A stretch of 64,000 nucleotides of DNA from Bacillus sp. HSf4 (lineage in GTDB: Bacteria > Bacillota > Bacilli > Bacillales > Bacillaceae), in the NCBI RefSeq assembly GCF_029537375.1, contig NZ_CP120679.1, positions 613,501 to 677,500 of the forward strand. Reading direction: 5' to 3'. The notes beneath the pieces were generated by a model. That model was not told the DNA's origin. It ran no database searches and saw nothing but the letters and a program-made list of their open reading frames with translations. A program made the translations under genes and the position numbers. Shown in pieces: positions 47,267-58,025 of this stretch. How positions within the stretch are numbered: position 1 is the first letter of the stretch; every line of letters begins with the position of its first letter.

Positions 47267-47415
47267 TTAAAGCGATGCGCGGAGAATCGCATGGATGTCA
47301 TCTTTGTTCACTGGATGATAAGAGCTGACATTTTTCAATTGAGAACAGTTTTCTACTAAAATATATAAAATGTAAGGAAAAACCGTTTTTCTTAAAAATC
47401 ATTCCGTAGGGCTGT

Positions 47416-50400
47416 TTAAATCGATTTTACTATTTTACGATGTTCTGCTGCCGTTTCATTGATATGAATGGTCATCGAAACGACGGTTCCTGCATCCGGA
47501 GCGCTTTGAATCTCAAGCTCGCTTCCGCAAAAGTGCTTCAGTCTCTGATTGATGTTTTTCAGGCCGACGCTTTGGCTTGAATTCGAATCAAAAAGACCAT
47601 TCAGCTTTTCCGGAGACATGCCGATTCCGTTGTCTTCCACTTTGATCAAATACCGGGTGTCGCTTTCTTTTTTGGCCGTCACCTTCATCCAGCCTCCGCC
47701 CCTTTTTTTGCTGATGCCGTGATGGACGGCATTTTCCACCAGCGGCTGAACCATGAGAGGCGGGAGATTGAAATCAATGTCTTGATCAATATCGAAGATG
47801 ACTTCGAGCCGATCACCATAGCGCGTTTTTTCGATAGAAAGATAGGAGCTGACAATCGACAGTTCATTCCGGAATGAACTGATGGCAGATGTATTTTGAA
47901 AGTCAAAACTCTTTCTTAAATAGTTTGTAAATTCAGCCGTTACCTCACGCGCTTTTTCAATATTGATGTGAGTAAGGGAAATGATTGTGTTTAATACATT
48001 ATAAAGAAAGTGCGGATTGATCTGCGACTGGAGAAACGCCATCTCCATATTTGTCGCTTGATTGGCTGTATGTTTCATCATGATCAGGTTTTTGATGCGC
48101 GCCGTAAACTCAGAGTAATTGTAAGGCTTTTGCAAAATGTCATTCGCGCCTGAATGAAAGGCCTTGAATTTGTCATAATCAATGATCGCCGCCGTTATGA
48201 TGAGGACGGGGAGATCAACCAGGCTGAACCGTTCACGGATTTTCATGCAGACGTCGAAGCCGGTCATATCAGGCATCATCAGATCCAAAATCACGAGATC
48301 AAGCTTGGAGCGGGAAACGACTTCCAATGCCTCTTTTCCGCTTTTCGCAGCTATCACATTATAGGGGACACCTTCAAGCATATCGGCTAAAATTTTTAAG
48401 CTCTCGATGTTATCATCGACAATCAGAACCGTTGCGGCGTCAACTTTCTTGGAATAGTAAGGCGTATTCATTGCAACATCTGAAGTCGCTCTGACGGATG
48501 GTAATTCAGACGGCTCAGACTTATTGACGGGCAAATCGCCATCCTTTGCAACAGGCAGTGTGAAATGGAAGGCGGATCCTTTTCCGATTTCCGATTCAAC
48601 CCATATGTCCCCGTTTTGCAGTTTCACCAGCTGTTTAACAATGCTTAAGCCGAGTCCGGACCCGTCATTTTGATGTTTTTCATTCTGCTGAAAAGACTCA
48701 AATATCGTTTGACGAGCTTTCTCAGGGATGCCGACACCGGTATCGGCTACCGTTATTTTGATCATGCCGTTATGCGACATATTGGCAGAAAGCGTGATTT
48801 GTCCTTCCGGCGTAAATTTAATCGCATTGTCGACCAGATTGGTCATGATTTGCCGGAAGCGGTTTTCGTCAGCATAAACGGGAGGTAGACCGGCTGGAAT
48901 ATGACGGATGATATCCAGGTTTTTATTTTTGGATAAAAGCCGGTAGAAGTCCATTTCCGTATCAATCGCCGAATCGATGTCGACGGGAACCGGGTGAATC
49001 GTGAGTACGCCCTGTTTCATTTTTTCCAAATCAAGAATATCATTCACCAGACTTGACAGCCGGTAGCCCATGCGGATGACCAGCTGGACATTGTCTTTTT
49101 CTTCTTCTACCGTTCTCTTTCTTCTGCCTGCCAATAATGTCTGACATATATTAATAATGCTGTTCAGCGGTGTTTTAAACTCATGCGATGTTTTAGCGAT
49201 AAACTCATCCTTTGATCGATCGGCGATAAGCAGTTTCCGGGACAATCTTTCATTATCGCGGAAAGCGCCGGCAAATTGCTGGGCCATCAAGAGAACAATC
49301 ATGATTAAAGCAATGACTGACGGCAATGAATAAATCGAGTTGAATGAAAAGACCGCTTTGCCGGTGTATGCGGAAATCGTCGTTAATATGATATACGCGC
49401 TCATCGATAAAGAAGCGAGTGTCAGGTACAGGCCTCCTGCCATTTTTCGAACGGCGGCAATCGCAAAAATATAGGTAATATAAATGAGAGTCGTCACAGC
49501 AAGAACGGAATGCAAAATATATGAGAGACGATCGGTGTAATCGATGGTTATCAAATCATTGGCCAGCACCAACAGAGAGAAGGCGGTCGCAGCGATTAAA
49601 AACCGTTTTGAGACAATCTCCCTGTACCCATAATAGAGATAGAGAAAGACCGCAATGCTGGCAAACACCGTTGTGATCGCACGAAAAGGACTCAACACAG
49701 AAGTTGAAACGGACGGAAAGAAGAGAAATATCATCCGTTCTTTTCCTATCAGCAAAATGATGAACGAAAAGAGAAGACACATCACAGAAAAAAACAGCAG
49801 ATGCTTATCCTTTCTTCTGTGCAGGAAAAAGCCCAAAAAGTATAAACCTGTAATGAAAAATGCCGTGATCATAACAGCATCATTCAGGAAAGAAATTTTG
49901 CTTTCACGCAGGATTTGTTCTTGGGTCCCAAAAGTCAACGGCTTTGCGATTCCCCATCCGGGCACTTTTGCGAAATTTGAAAATTGCACAATGAGTTCAT
50001 TTTCGCCCCGGTGAATCGTGAAAAAGCTTGTATACGGTTTGTTTTGCGCCGGAAAATCAGCTTGGTCGGATGGGGTTCCGCTTTGCCCGATTAATGTTCC
50101 GTTGAGATAGATGCGATTTGCATTGTAAATAAATGAAGTGCTGAGTCCGAACGTTTGCTTATCCTGATCTGTGCGGATGGTCAGTTTGTACGTGCCGTAG
50201 TCCACATTTTCTTCCGGTTTCAACAATTTGACATTGCTGGGGACATCAACAAATACCGGATTTTTGCCTTTTCCTGAGTGAATGGCTTTCGGCGACAGAA
50301 GCTGATTTTTGTATAATGTCCACTCCCCGTTCAGCTCCATGTTTCCGTCTTTTTGAAAATCCCAGTTTTCAAGGTTGATCCTTCCTTGACTGGCTTCGGG

Positions 50401-50496
50401 ATATTTTGTCTCCGACAGCGAATTAACGGCTACGAAAATAAAAAAGAAGGCAGCATATCCTAGAATAATTGAAATAAAAATGAATACCTTTTTCAA
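47416..50496 (-). CDS. hybrid sensor histidine kinase with 7TM sensor, REC and LytS-like module
   Basis: 1026 residues. N-terminal transmembrane helix, extracytoplasmic jelly-roll sensor (about 40-190; ELNGEWTLYKN), 7TMR-DISM membrane domain (about 200-410), HisKA with SHEFKTPLNS, HATPase (NLVDNAIKF, DTGVGIP, GSGLGLSI), a receiver domain with phospho-Asp in DLVILDLMMPD, and a second LytS-type kinase module (QINPHFLYNVLN, PLVENAVHHGI). Two kinase cores in one chain is unusual. Divergent from the BTAD response regulator, its probable partner. Confidence 0.88.
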   Translation of the reverse strand: MKKVFIFISIILGYAAFFFIFVAVNSLSETKYPEASQGRINLENWDFQKDGNMELNGEWTLYKNQLLSPKAIHSGKGKNPVFVDVPSNVKLLKPEENVDYGTYKLTIRTDQDKQTFGLSTSFIYNANRIYLNGTLIGQSGTPSDQADFPAQNKPYTSFFTIHRGENELIVQFSNFAKVPGWGIAKPLTFGTQEQILRESKISFLNDAVMITAFFITGLYFLGFFLHRRKDKHLLFFSVMCLLFSFIILLIGKERMIFLFFPSVSTSVLSPFRAITTVFASIAVFLYLYYGYREIVSKRFLIAATAFSLLVLANDLITIDYTDRLSYILHSVLAVTTLIYITYIFAIAAVRKMAGGLYLTLASLSMSAYIILTTISAYTGKAVFSFNSIYSLPSVIALIMIVLLMAQQFAGAFRDNERLSRKLLIADRSKDEFIAKTSHEFKTPLNSIINICQTLLAGRRKRTVEEEKDNVQLVIRMGYRLSSLVNDILDLEKMKQGVLTIHPVPVDIDSAIDTEMDFYRLLSKNKNLDIIRHIPAGLPPVYADENRFRQIMTNLVDNAIKFTPEGQITLSANMSHNGMIKITVADTGVGIPEKARQTIFESFQQNEKHQNDGSGLGLSIVKQLVKLQNGDIWVESEIGKGSAFHFTLPVAKDGDLPVNKSEPSELPSVRATSDVAMNTPYYSKKVDAATVLIVDDNIESLKILADMLEGVPYNVIAAKSGKEALEVVSRSKLDLVILDLMMPDMTGFDVCMKIRERFSLVDLPVLIITAAIIDYDKFKAFHSGANDILQKPYNYSEFTARIKNLIMMKHTANQATNMEMAFLQSQINPHFLYNVLNTIISLTHINIEKAREVTAEFTNYLRKSFDFQNTSAISSFRNELSIVSSYLSIEKTRYGDRLEVIFDIDQDIDFNLPPLMVQPLVENAVHHGISKKRGGGWMKVTAKKESDTRYLIKVEDNGIGMSPEKLNGLFDSNSSQSVGLKNINQRLKHFCGSELEIQSAPDAGTVVSMTIHINETAAEHRKIVKSI

Positions 50497-50682
50497 ACAG
50501 CAGCACTCCTTATCCTGATTAACTTCTGAGCCCTTCTAAAATCCTATTTAATCAGTCATATTGTGGTCACATATGTTAAAAAATTTCAATCCTCTACAAA
50601 ACAATCCAACTTAATAGGTCATTAGGCATGATATAATGAAATGATAATTGGGTGATTTGTATAAAAATGGGGTGGATGATTC

Positions 50683-51750
50683 GTGAAAGCGTTAATTGTT
50701 GATGACGAGGAACTGGCATTGCTTCATTTTAAAGTTATGCTTGAACGGACGAATTTCTTTCAATCCATTGCAACCTTTCAAGATCCGGTTGAAGTACTGG
50801 AATATTCAGTTCTTGATGTGGATGTGGTGTTTCTTGACATTGAAATGCCCGGGATCAGCGGCATTGAGCTGGCAGAAGCGCTTCAATCGATGAATGACGA
50901 CATCCAAGTCGTTTTTATCACGGCCTATAATGAATTTGCCATTAAAGCGTTCGAACTGAATGCCGTTGATTATTTGCTGAAACCCGTGGATTACGACCGG
51001 CTGCTGAAGACGGTTGAACGAATCAAAACGAACGGCAGGAACTCCGCGGAAAAGACCGGAGCACACTTTTTTATTCAATGTTTTGGCAGCCTGCAATTTT
51101 ACGAAGTGATCAAAGGTGACAAAACATACATGCCGGTCAAATGGAGAACGTCCAAAGCTCGTGAAGTATACGCATACTTGCTGCATCATCAAGGACGTGT
51201 CGTCAGCAAGGACACGCTGATCGACTTATTTTGGCCGAATTTCGATTTTTCCAAAGCCAGTACACAGCTTTACTCAACGATTTATCAAATAAGGAAATTA
51301 ATCGGCCGGCTTCCTTTCAGCCAATCCATCGATAAGACCGAGACAGGATATATCTTGAGGTTGTCCGACGCAAAAATCGATGTCATTGAATGGGAAAAGT
51401 CGATTAAAGAAATTCCGCCCCTCAATCCATCTGCAGTCAATCGCCACATGGAGCTTTTAAAGGCATACGAAAACCATTACTTTATGGAGCACGGTTATCT
51501 TTGGGCAGAACCTGAAAAGACGCGGCTTACCCAGCTGTGGCTTGGAAAGGCTTATGAACTGATCGAGTATCTCATAGATGAAAAGCGGTACAGCCAAGCG
51601 ATGGATGTATGTATGCAGATCGACAAAATAGAACCTTGTGACAGTAAAATGATGCAATACAAGATTCAATTATTTAATAAAACAGGGAAAGTGGAAGAGG
51701 CGATCAAGGAATACCAGCGCTACAAACGAATGAAGGATCAAATGAACTAA
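50683..51750 (+). CDS. response regulator with winged-helix and BTAD domains (SARP-like)
   Basis: 355 residues. Receiver domain with phospho-Asp in DVVFLDIEMPG and the conserved ITAYNEFAIKAF and KPVD; a winged helix at about 150-220 (REVYAYLLHHQGRVVSKDTLIDLFW); and a bacterial transcriptional activation (BTAD) TPR-like domain at the end. GTG start behind GGGGTGG. Lies between the hybrid kinase and the adhesin operon and probably activates the latter. Confidence 0.88.
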   Translation: MKALIVDDEELALLHFKVMLERTNFFQSIATFQDPVEVLEYSVLDVDVVFLDIEMPGISGIELAEALQSMNDDIQVVFITAYNEFAIKAFELNAVDYLLKPVDYDRLLKTVERIKTNGRNSAEKTGAHFFIQCFGSLQFYEVIKGDKTYMPVKWRTSKAREVYAYLLHHQGRVVSKDTLIDLFWPNFDFSKASTQLYSTIYQIRKLIGRLPFSQSIDKTETGYILRLSDAKIDVIEWEKSIKEIPPLNPSAVNRHMELLKAYENHYFMEHGYLWAEPEKTRLTQLWLGKAYELIEYLIDEKRYSQAMDVCMQIDKIEPCDSKMMQYKIQLFNKTGKVEEAIKEYQRYKRMKDQMN

Positions 51751-51780
51751 AAGGCCGGAATGTCCGGTCTTTTTTTATGT
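51750..51780 (+). terminator. terminator of the response regulator gene
   Basis: AAGGCCGG-AATG-TCCGGTCTT stem with a T7 run. Confidence 0.85.
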
Positions 51781-52012
51781 ACAGATATTGTATAGTTCGA
51801 TTTCATACAATGTAGTTTGGTTCGGATGAAGTCATTTCTAAAGTGGGAAAACAACGTACAACGCCTCGGGATAACCCTGATATCACCGCTTAACATTCAG
51901 CAATGATTTTAAAATACCAAATCATTCGGCAGTTAAGCCTTGTTTCAGGAAGGAGGCCGCAAGCAAAGATTCCAAGAGTATATCGATTATGGAAAAAGGA
52001 GGAATAATTATT
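51781..52012. other. control region of the adhesin gene
   Basis: 232 bp with imperfect repeats of a TTGTATAGTT/ATACAATGTAGTTTGG kind (51787-51826) that may bind the response regulator. No gene seen. Confidence 0.35.
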
Positions 52013-55000
52013 TTGAGATCGAGAACATTGCCGTCCGGCCCAGGAAAAAGCAGAAGGCTCAAGCCGTTTTTGCTCACAGGTCTTACGCTGTTTTTTATTG
52101 TCAGCCAGGTGCTCGGCTTTTCAATGCAAATACAGGCAGCCGGCGATCCGACAAATAGCGGGTCATTCGTCGATTCTGTGACAGTCAAAAACGGCAGCGG
52201 CCAAACCGTTGACGGCTCAATCAGTGAAGAGCCCGCATTAACACCGGGGGATGAAGTGACACTGACATACGAGTGGTCACTAAAACAAGATCAGAAATCA
52301 GATTTAGGAAAAGATATCATTGTGCAGATTCCTAAACATTTCGCATTCGACCAGGATGCTGCAGGTGAAGTGAAAACAGCGGATCAACAGGTGCTCGGCA
52401 GCTTTAAAGTGTCGGCGGCAGAACATACCCTGACGGTCAAATTAAACAGCACCGCTGGCGATTTGAATGAGGCAAAAGGGGCTATCAAACTGCCTGCCAA
52501 ATTTGCCGCTGATGTGAAAGCTGATGCCAAAACGGTAACAGCGTTGTTTGATTTAGGCGGCGGCAAGACCCAGCAGGTCATAATCCCATTAAAGAAAGAG
52601 GAGACATCTGACACCGGATCAGAAACAGCTGATAACGATTCTTCGGAATCTAAAGGTGGAAAGCAGGCAGCTGATCAATCAGATGAGTCAAGCGCACAGG
52701 ATCAAGAAGCTTCGCAAGCAAAACCATCTGACGACTCTGAGACAGAGAGCGCAAAAGCGGCAACATTCTCAAATCAATCGGCTGGGAGCAGCCTTGCGTC
52801 CGCAGAAAATCAAATCACACAAAACATTTTGACAGGCGTTGAGTTGACGGATGAGAATGGCAATCCGTACGATCAAAGCAATCGCGCCAATACGAATTCT
52901 CCGGCCAAGATCACAATCACCTGGGCGATCCCGGATGATTTGGGCAAAACAATAAACGCTGGCGATCGCTACGAATTTGATTTGCCTAAGGAATTTATCA
53001 TGCATAATGACATTACAAATCAGCCGTTGAATGCCGGCGACACCACATATGGTTCATTTTCGATCGATAGAAATGGCCATGTCGTCATGACATTTAACGA
53101 CCAGGTCAAAACAGATTCCAATGTCAAAGGGACTTTGTTTGTCAACACACAGTTCAACCAGCAAAACATTAAAGGTTCAACTACGCAAAAAATTGTTTTC
53201 CCGGTTCATTCCGATACGCCGGAAGTAACGGTTTATTTTAAACCGAATGTCAGCAAAACGATTGATAAATCAGGGGCTTTGGATAAAGGCATCAACCCTG
53301 GCAAAGCGACATGGACGGTCGATATCAACAAAAAATTAGACCAGGTCAAAAATGCCAAACTCACTGAAAGCCTTCCAGAAGGATTGATCTATCGTTCGGT
53401 TAAAGTTTATAAACTTGATGTGAACATTGACGGCTCTGTCAGTCAGGGGAGTGAAATCACTTCAGGCTACAGTGTCGATGGAAATGGAAACATCACATTC
53501 GACGGGCAGATCGATTCAGCTTATCGTCTTGTCTATGAGACAGACATTGACAACAGTGCAAAACCGAGTGAAGGCGGAAATGTGACGCTGACGAACAAGG
53601 CGGCATTCAGCGGGGACAATTTGGAACCGGCTTCGGCGGAGGCCAGCCTCACTGCCAAGTATGGAAAAATGATCGACAAATCCCTGAGCGGTTACAAGGC
53701 GGATTCACAAACGTTCAGCTGGGCAGTTTTATACAACTACGGAGAAAAAACGATAGAGCAATCAAAGGCCAGCATCACCGACACGTTTGGTTCCGAAGAT
53801 GTGCACCTTGTTTCGGATTCCTTGAAGGTCGTTCCGATTACCTTTGGTGAAAACGGCAGCGAGAAAGCCGGAACCCCGTTAGTGGAAGGCGAGGACTACA
53901 CGCTGACAGACAATGGAAGCGGCTTTGTCGTTCAATTTAAACAAGATATCAATGGCGCATACAAGATCACTTACCAAACAGGGGTCAACAATGGAGTGAT
54001 CATTGATCAAGCGACAAAATACACCAATACTGCAACGGCCGGGACAGGGGAATCAAAGGAGTCTTCAGGAACCGCCGTCCAGCAGAACCTGATCAAAGGC
54101 TATTCGAATGTTGACTATGAGAATAAGACGGTTGATTGGACGATTACAATTAATAGGAATAACTACATGATGAACAATTGGACGTTGGATGATCAATTTG
54201 TCAGCGGTGGACTGGCGCTCATTGACGGTTCACTCGCCATTCAAGATGTAACAAAGAACGCAACACTTGAGGAAGGCAAAGATTATACCTTGACAAAGAA
54301 ACCTGATGATCAAGGCTTTACATTGGCATTCATCGGAGATTATGCGAAGACGGACAGCCAGTTTAAGATCACGTATAGAACGAAAATGAACGCTGATTTT
54401 TCCAATGAGAATACAAAAAATACCGCTGAGTCAACATGGACGGATCATAGCGGCACGAAACGCAAGAATAAGGAATCAAGCGGTTTTACACCGAATAACC
54501 AGACTTCCCATAATGGATTCAAAAACGGTTCGTACAATGCAGTGTCTAAAGACATCACCTGGAAAATCGGAACCAACTATAATGGAGAGTCCGCAAAAAA
54601 TCCTTATATAAAAGATGTGATCGCAGACGATCAGCGATATGTTCCCGGTTCGCTTTCTGTGAAGAAGTATACGATCAATAAAAACGGCTCCATCACAGAA
54701 GGAGACGCGCTTGATCCTTCCCGATACGAGGTGGAGGAACCGTCAGCCGACAATGACCATACATTGACCGTGCTGCTGAAAACAGATGACTCTACCCCGT
54801 ATCTGATTGAATTTAAAACATCACTGAAAGGAAAGGTCATTCATCAGAGTCCGTATACAAACAAGGCCACATACCATAATGAAGGTCATACAGACCGGAC
54901 TTTGACAGGCTCTGTCTCAATCGCAAACGGCGGAAGCCTGATTTTTAAAGGCGGAAAGCAGAATGGCAGCTATATCGATTGGAACATCAATGTCAACGCC

Positions 55001-57925
55001 AGCCAATCGACGCTGGACGATGTCAAAGTCACTGACACCCCGGATGCAAATCAAATGTTGGATGGGGATTCTTTTAAAGTTTATCAAGCCAAATACGATG
55101 AAAACGGAGTGGTCAAAGACAGCAGCGGAAATCTTGTCGCGGGCGATGTTCAGCTTCAGAAAGACAAAGACTATACATTGGACATCACAACCGATCCTGC
55201 AACGGGTGAACAATCATTTACCCTGAAATTCATAGGAAGCTACAAACAGATTGACCGCGCCTATGTCATTCAATATCGCTCCTTGATTAACATAGCGGGC
55301 ACGAGCGGCCATGTCGGCAACAAAGTGTCGATTTCCGGTACGAATGTTCAAGAGCAGACTCAGGAAAACGGCAGTTCCGTCTTTGTCGTGATTTCAAGCG
55401 GCGGCGGGTCCGGATCAGGGGAGAAAGGAAGCCTGACCATCTTTAAAACAGGAGAGGACAATAAACCTCTTCAGGGAGCCGATTTTCAATTGTGGTCCAA
55501 AGACAAAAAGCAGCTTCTGCGCACAGGAACGACAGATGCCGAAGGAAAGATGACGTTCGGTAATATCCGCTACGGCACTTACGTATTAAAAGAAGTAAAG
55601 GCGCCTGAGGGATACACCATCAGCGATACTTTTGCAAACGGAGTCACTGTGGAGATTGACAGCAACTCCTCCAGTGCCGGGGCGCTGTATAAAGTCGTGA
55701 ATCAGAAAAACAAGGTGACGCTTATCAAAAAAGATGAACAAAACAACCCTTTAAAAGGAGCTATATTCAAGCTGGAGAAAAAATTCAGCAACGGCACTTT
55801 TACGACGATCAGGACGAATATTACAAGCGATGAAAACGGAAAAGTTGAAATAGAAGGTTTGCCGGCTGGCGATTATCGCCTGACTGAAACCAAGGCTCCG
55901 GCAGGATATATCGTAAATACAAAAGCAATTGAATTCTCAGTCACGAAGAATGACAAGAATCAAGTGCCTGATATTAATTTGGGCCAACTGATCAATTATA
56001 AAGGCAGTGTGCAGCTAACGAAGGAAGATGGGGAAGGTCATTCGTTAGCGGGAGCAGTATTCAAGCTTGTTGATCAGGAAGGAAAAACGGTTCAGGAAAA
56101 TCTGGTCTCAGATCAGGACGGGAAAGTGAAGGTTTCTGGTCTCGCGCCTGGCCGCTACGCCTTCATCGAAACAAAAGCACCATCCGGATTTGTATTGAAC
56201 AGCGAAAGAAAAGCGTTCACCATCTCCGAAGCGGCTGAAGGAAAGCCGAAAGCGGCGGATGCCGGTATTTTCGTCAACTACAAAGGCTCCGTTCTTTTGA
56301 CGAAGGAAGATACGGAAGGACATGGACTTGAAGGAGCCGAATTTAAAATCGTTGATGAGGAAGGAAAAACGGTTCAAGACAATCTGATCTCAGATCAAGA
56401 TGGAAAGATCACGGCTTCAGACCTCGCACCTGGCCGCTACGCCTTCATCGAAACAAAAGCACCATCCGGATTTATGTTGAACAGCGAAAGAAAAGCGTTC
56501 ACCATCACCGAAGCGGCTGAAGGAAAGCCGGAAGCGGCGGATGCCGGTATCTTCGTCAACTACAAAGGCTCTGTTCTATTGACGAAGGAAGATACGGAAG
56601 GACATGGACTTGAAGGAGCCGAATTTAAAATCGTTGATGAGGAAGGAAAAACGGTTCAAGACAATCTGATCTCAGATCAAGATGGAAAGATCACGGCTTC
56701 AGATCTCGCACCTGGCCGCTACGCCTTCATTGAAACAAAAGCACCGTCCGGATTTGTGTTGAACAGCGAAAGAAAAGCGTTCACCATCTCCGAAGCGGCT
56801 GAAGGAAAACCGGAAGCGGTAGATGCCGGCGCAGCCGTCAATTACAAAGGCTCTGTTCGATTAACCAAAACAGATCAAGACGGAAACGGATTGGAAGGCG
56901 CTGTTTTCAAAATCATTGATGACAATGGAAACACGATCAAAGACGGACTTGTTTCTAAAAAAGACGGTACAATTGAGGTCGCCGATTTGGCTCCTGGCCG
57001 CTACCAATTTGTTGAAACACACGCACCAGACGGCTATCTTTTGCAAACCAGCCCTGTCGCTTTCACCATCACGGCGCAAGATCAAGGAAAGCCGGAACAG
57101 GTTGAAGTGAAGGCCGTTAACGCGAAAAACAGCGTCGTGCTGACAAAAGTTGATCAGAATGATAAACAATCCGTTCTCCAAGGGGCGACGTTCAATCTGA
57201 TTGACGGAAACGGCAAAGTGCTGTTAACCGGCTTGACCACCAATGACAAAGGACAGATTACAGTCCACGGTCTCAAACCGGGCGAATACCAGTTTGTCGA
57301 AACAAAAGCGCCTGAACATTACGAGTTGGATCAAACGCCAATTTCGTTCAAGATCAAAAATACCGATACGAAACCGGTTGAAATCATCGCAGCAAACAAA
57401 TTGACGCCGGGCGCCGTAAAGCTGACAAAAGTCGATCGAAACGATAAGCACACCGTTTTGGAAGGTGCCGAATTCAAGCTTTTAGACGCCGATGGAAAGC
57501 CTGTGACAACAAACGCCTACGGCAAAGACCTGCCTTCAGTCTGGAAAACCGATAAGGACGGTCAATTTATGATCGAAGGCCTTGAGCCGGGCCGCTATCA
57601 ATTGGTCGAAACAAAGGCGCCAGACGGCTATGAACTGGATGACACACCGCTAGTCTTTACGATTAAAAAAGGACAGTCAAAAGCGGCTGAAGTAACGGCT
57701 TTTAATACAAAAGTCAAAACGGAACCGGTCGATAAAAACACAGCGGGTGGCAACGACCCCCGTTCTGACAACGATGGTTCAGCAAGTCATATGAAAGCAG
57801 ACAAAACGCTTCCGAAGACCGGGGATACAGACAACATGATCCAGATCATGACCGGCATTCTGCTGCTTCTGGCAGGAGGAGCATTGGCCCTGCACGCAAG
57901 AAAGAGACAAAGAAACACGCAATAG
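52013..57925 (+). CDS. giant LPXTG-anchored adhesin with Cna-B repeats
   Basis: 1970 residues. Signal peptide ending near QIQAAG, then a Ser/Asp/Glu-rich stretch and several Ig-like adhesion and collagen-binding-type domains (about 250-1120), eight Cna-B repeats (from about 1135 to 1900, each with LTKxD..G.L.GA.FKL and E-TKAP.GY), and the sorting signal LPKTGD, hydrophobic helix and KRQR tail. Cna-B domains are commonly stabilised by Lys-Asn isopeptide bonds. TTG 52013 fits the AAAGGAGG site; ATG 51989 overlaps it. Anchored by the sortase encoded next. Confidence 0.9.
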   Translation: MRSRTLPSGPGKSRRLKPFLLTGLTLFFIVSQVLGFSMQIQAAGDPTNSGSFVDSVTVKNGSGQTVDGSISEEPALTPGDEVTLTYEWSLKQDQKSDLGKDIIVQIPKHFAFDQDAAGEVKTADQQVLGSFKVSAAEHTLTVKLNSTAGDLNEAKGAIKLPAKFAADVKADAKTVTALFDLGGGKTQQVIIPLKKEETSDTGSETADNDSSESKGGKQAADQSDESSAQDQEASQAKPSDDSETESAKAATFSNQSAGSSLASAENQITQNILTGVELTDENGNPYDQSNRANTNSPAKITITWAIPDDLGKTINAGDRYEFDLPKEFIMHNDITNQPLNAGDTTYGSFSIDRNGHVVMTFNDQVKTDSNVKGTLFVNTQFNQQNIKGSTTQKIVFPVHSDTPEVTVYFKPNVSKTIDKSGALDKGINPGKATWTVDINKKLDQVKNAKLTESLPEGLIYRSVKVYKLDVNIDGSVSQGSEITSGYSVDGNGNITFDGQIDSAYRLVYETDIDNSAKPSEGGNVTLTNKAAFSGDNLEPASAEASLTAKYGKMIDKSLSGYKADSQTFSWAVLYNYGEKTIEQSKASITDTFGSEDVHLVSDSLKVVPITFGENGSEKAGTPLVEGEDYTLTDNGSGFVVQFKQDINGAYKITYQTGVNNGVIIDQATKYTNTATAGTGESKESSGTAVQQNLIKGYSNVDYENKTVDWTITINRNNYMMNNWTLDDQFVSGGLALIDGSLAIQDVTKNATLEEGKDYTLTKKPDDQGFTLAFIGDYAKTDSQFKITYRTKMNADFSNENTKNTAESTWTDHSGTKRKNKESSGFTPNNQTSHNGFKNGSYNAVSKDITWKIGTNYNGESAKNPYIKDVIADDQRYVPGSLSVKKYTINKNGSITEGDALDPSRYEVEEPSADNDHTLTVLLKTDDSTPYLIEFKTSLKGKVIHQSPYTNKATYHNEGHTDRTLTGSVSIANGGSLIFKGGKQNGSYIDWNINVNASQSTLDDVKVTDTPDANQMLDGDSFKVYQAKYDENGVVKDSSGNLVAGDVQLQKDKDYTLDITTDPATGEQSFTLKFIGSYKQIDRAYVIQYRSLINIAGTSGHVGNKVSISGTNVQEQTQENGSSVFVVISSGGGSGSGEKGSLTIFKTGEDNKPLQGADFQLWSKDKKQLLRTGTTDAEGKMTFGNIRYGTYVLKEVKAPEGYTISDTFANGVTVEIDSNSSSAGALYKVVNQKNKVTLIKKDEQNNPLKGAIFKLEKKFSNGTFTTIRTNITSDENGKVEIEGLPAGDYRLTETKAPAGYIVNTKAIEFSVTKNDKNQVPDINLGQLINYKGSVQLTKEDGEGHSLAGAVFKLVDQEGKTVQENLVSDQDGKVKVSGLAPGRYAFIETKAPSGFVLNSERKAFTISEAAEGKPKAADAGIFVNYKGSVLLTKEDTEGHGLEGAEFKIVDEEGKTVQDNLISDQDGKITASDLAPGRYAFIETKAPSGFMLNSERKAFTITEAAEGKPEAADAGIFVNYKGSVLLTKEDTEGHGLEGAEFKIVDEEGKTVQDNLISDQDGKITASDLAPGRYAFIETKAPSGFVLNSERKAFTISEAAEGKPEAVDAGAAVNYKGSVRLTKTDQDGNGLEGAVFKIIDDNGNTIKDGLVSKKDGTIEVADLAPGRYQFVETHAPDGYLLQTSPVAFTITAQDQGKPEQVEVKAVNAKNSVVLTKVDQNDKQSVLQGATFNLIDGNGKVLLTGLTTNDKGQITVHGLKPGEYQFVETKAPEHYELDQTPISFKIKNTDTKPVEIIAANKLTPGAVKLTKVDRNDKHTVLEGAEFKLLDADGKPVTTNAYGKDLPSVWKTDKDGQFMIEGLEPGRYQLVETKAPDGYELDDTPLVFTIKKGQSKAAEVTAFNTKVKTEPVDKNTAGGNDPRSDNDGSASHMKADKTLPKTGDTDNMIQIMTGILLLLAGGALALHARKRQRNTQ
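55994..56839 (+). repeat. three tandem 282-bp Cna-B units
   Basis: Units at 55994-56275, 56276-56557 and 56558-56839 are each exactly 94 codons. The last two are nearly identical at DNA level; the first has drifted. Suggests recent duplication and possible copy-number variation. Confidence 0.88.
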
Positions 57926-57929
57926 GCTT

Positions 57930-57975
57930 TGACAGCACCTGATCACCTGAAAAACTGATCAGGTGCTTTTTTAAG
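57930..57975 (+). terminator. hairpin between adhesin and sortase genes
   Basis: GCACCTGATCA-loop-TGATCAGGTGC stem followed by six T residues; probably lowers sortase expression relative to the adhesin. Confidence 0.85.
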
Positions 57976-58025
57976 AACGAGTTGCGCCGCCAGAACCAGG
58001 ATTGGCGGCTGAAAGGATTTTTCAC

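Noticed and set aside
55994..56839. CRISPR-like repeat array
   Set aside because: The repeats are in frame protein-domain duplications of 282 bp without spacers.
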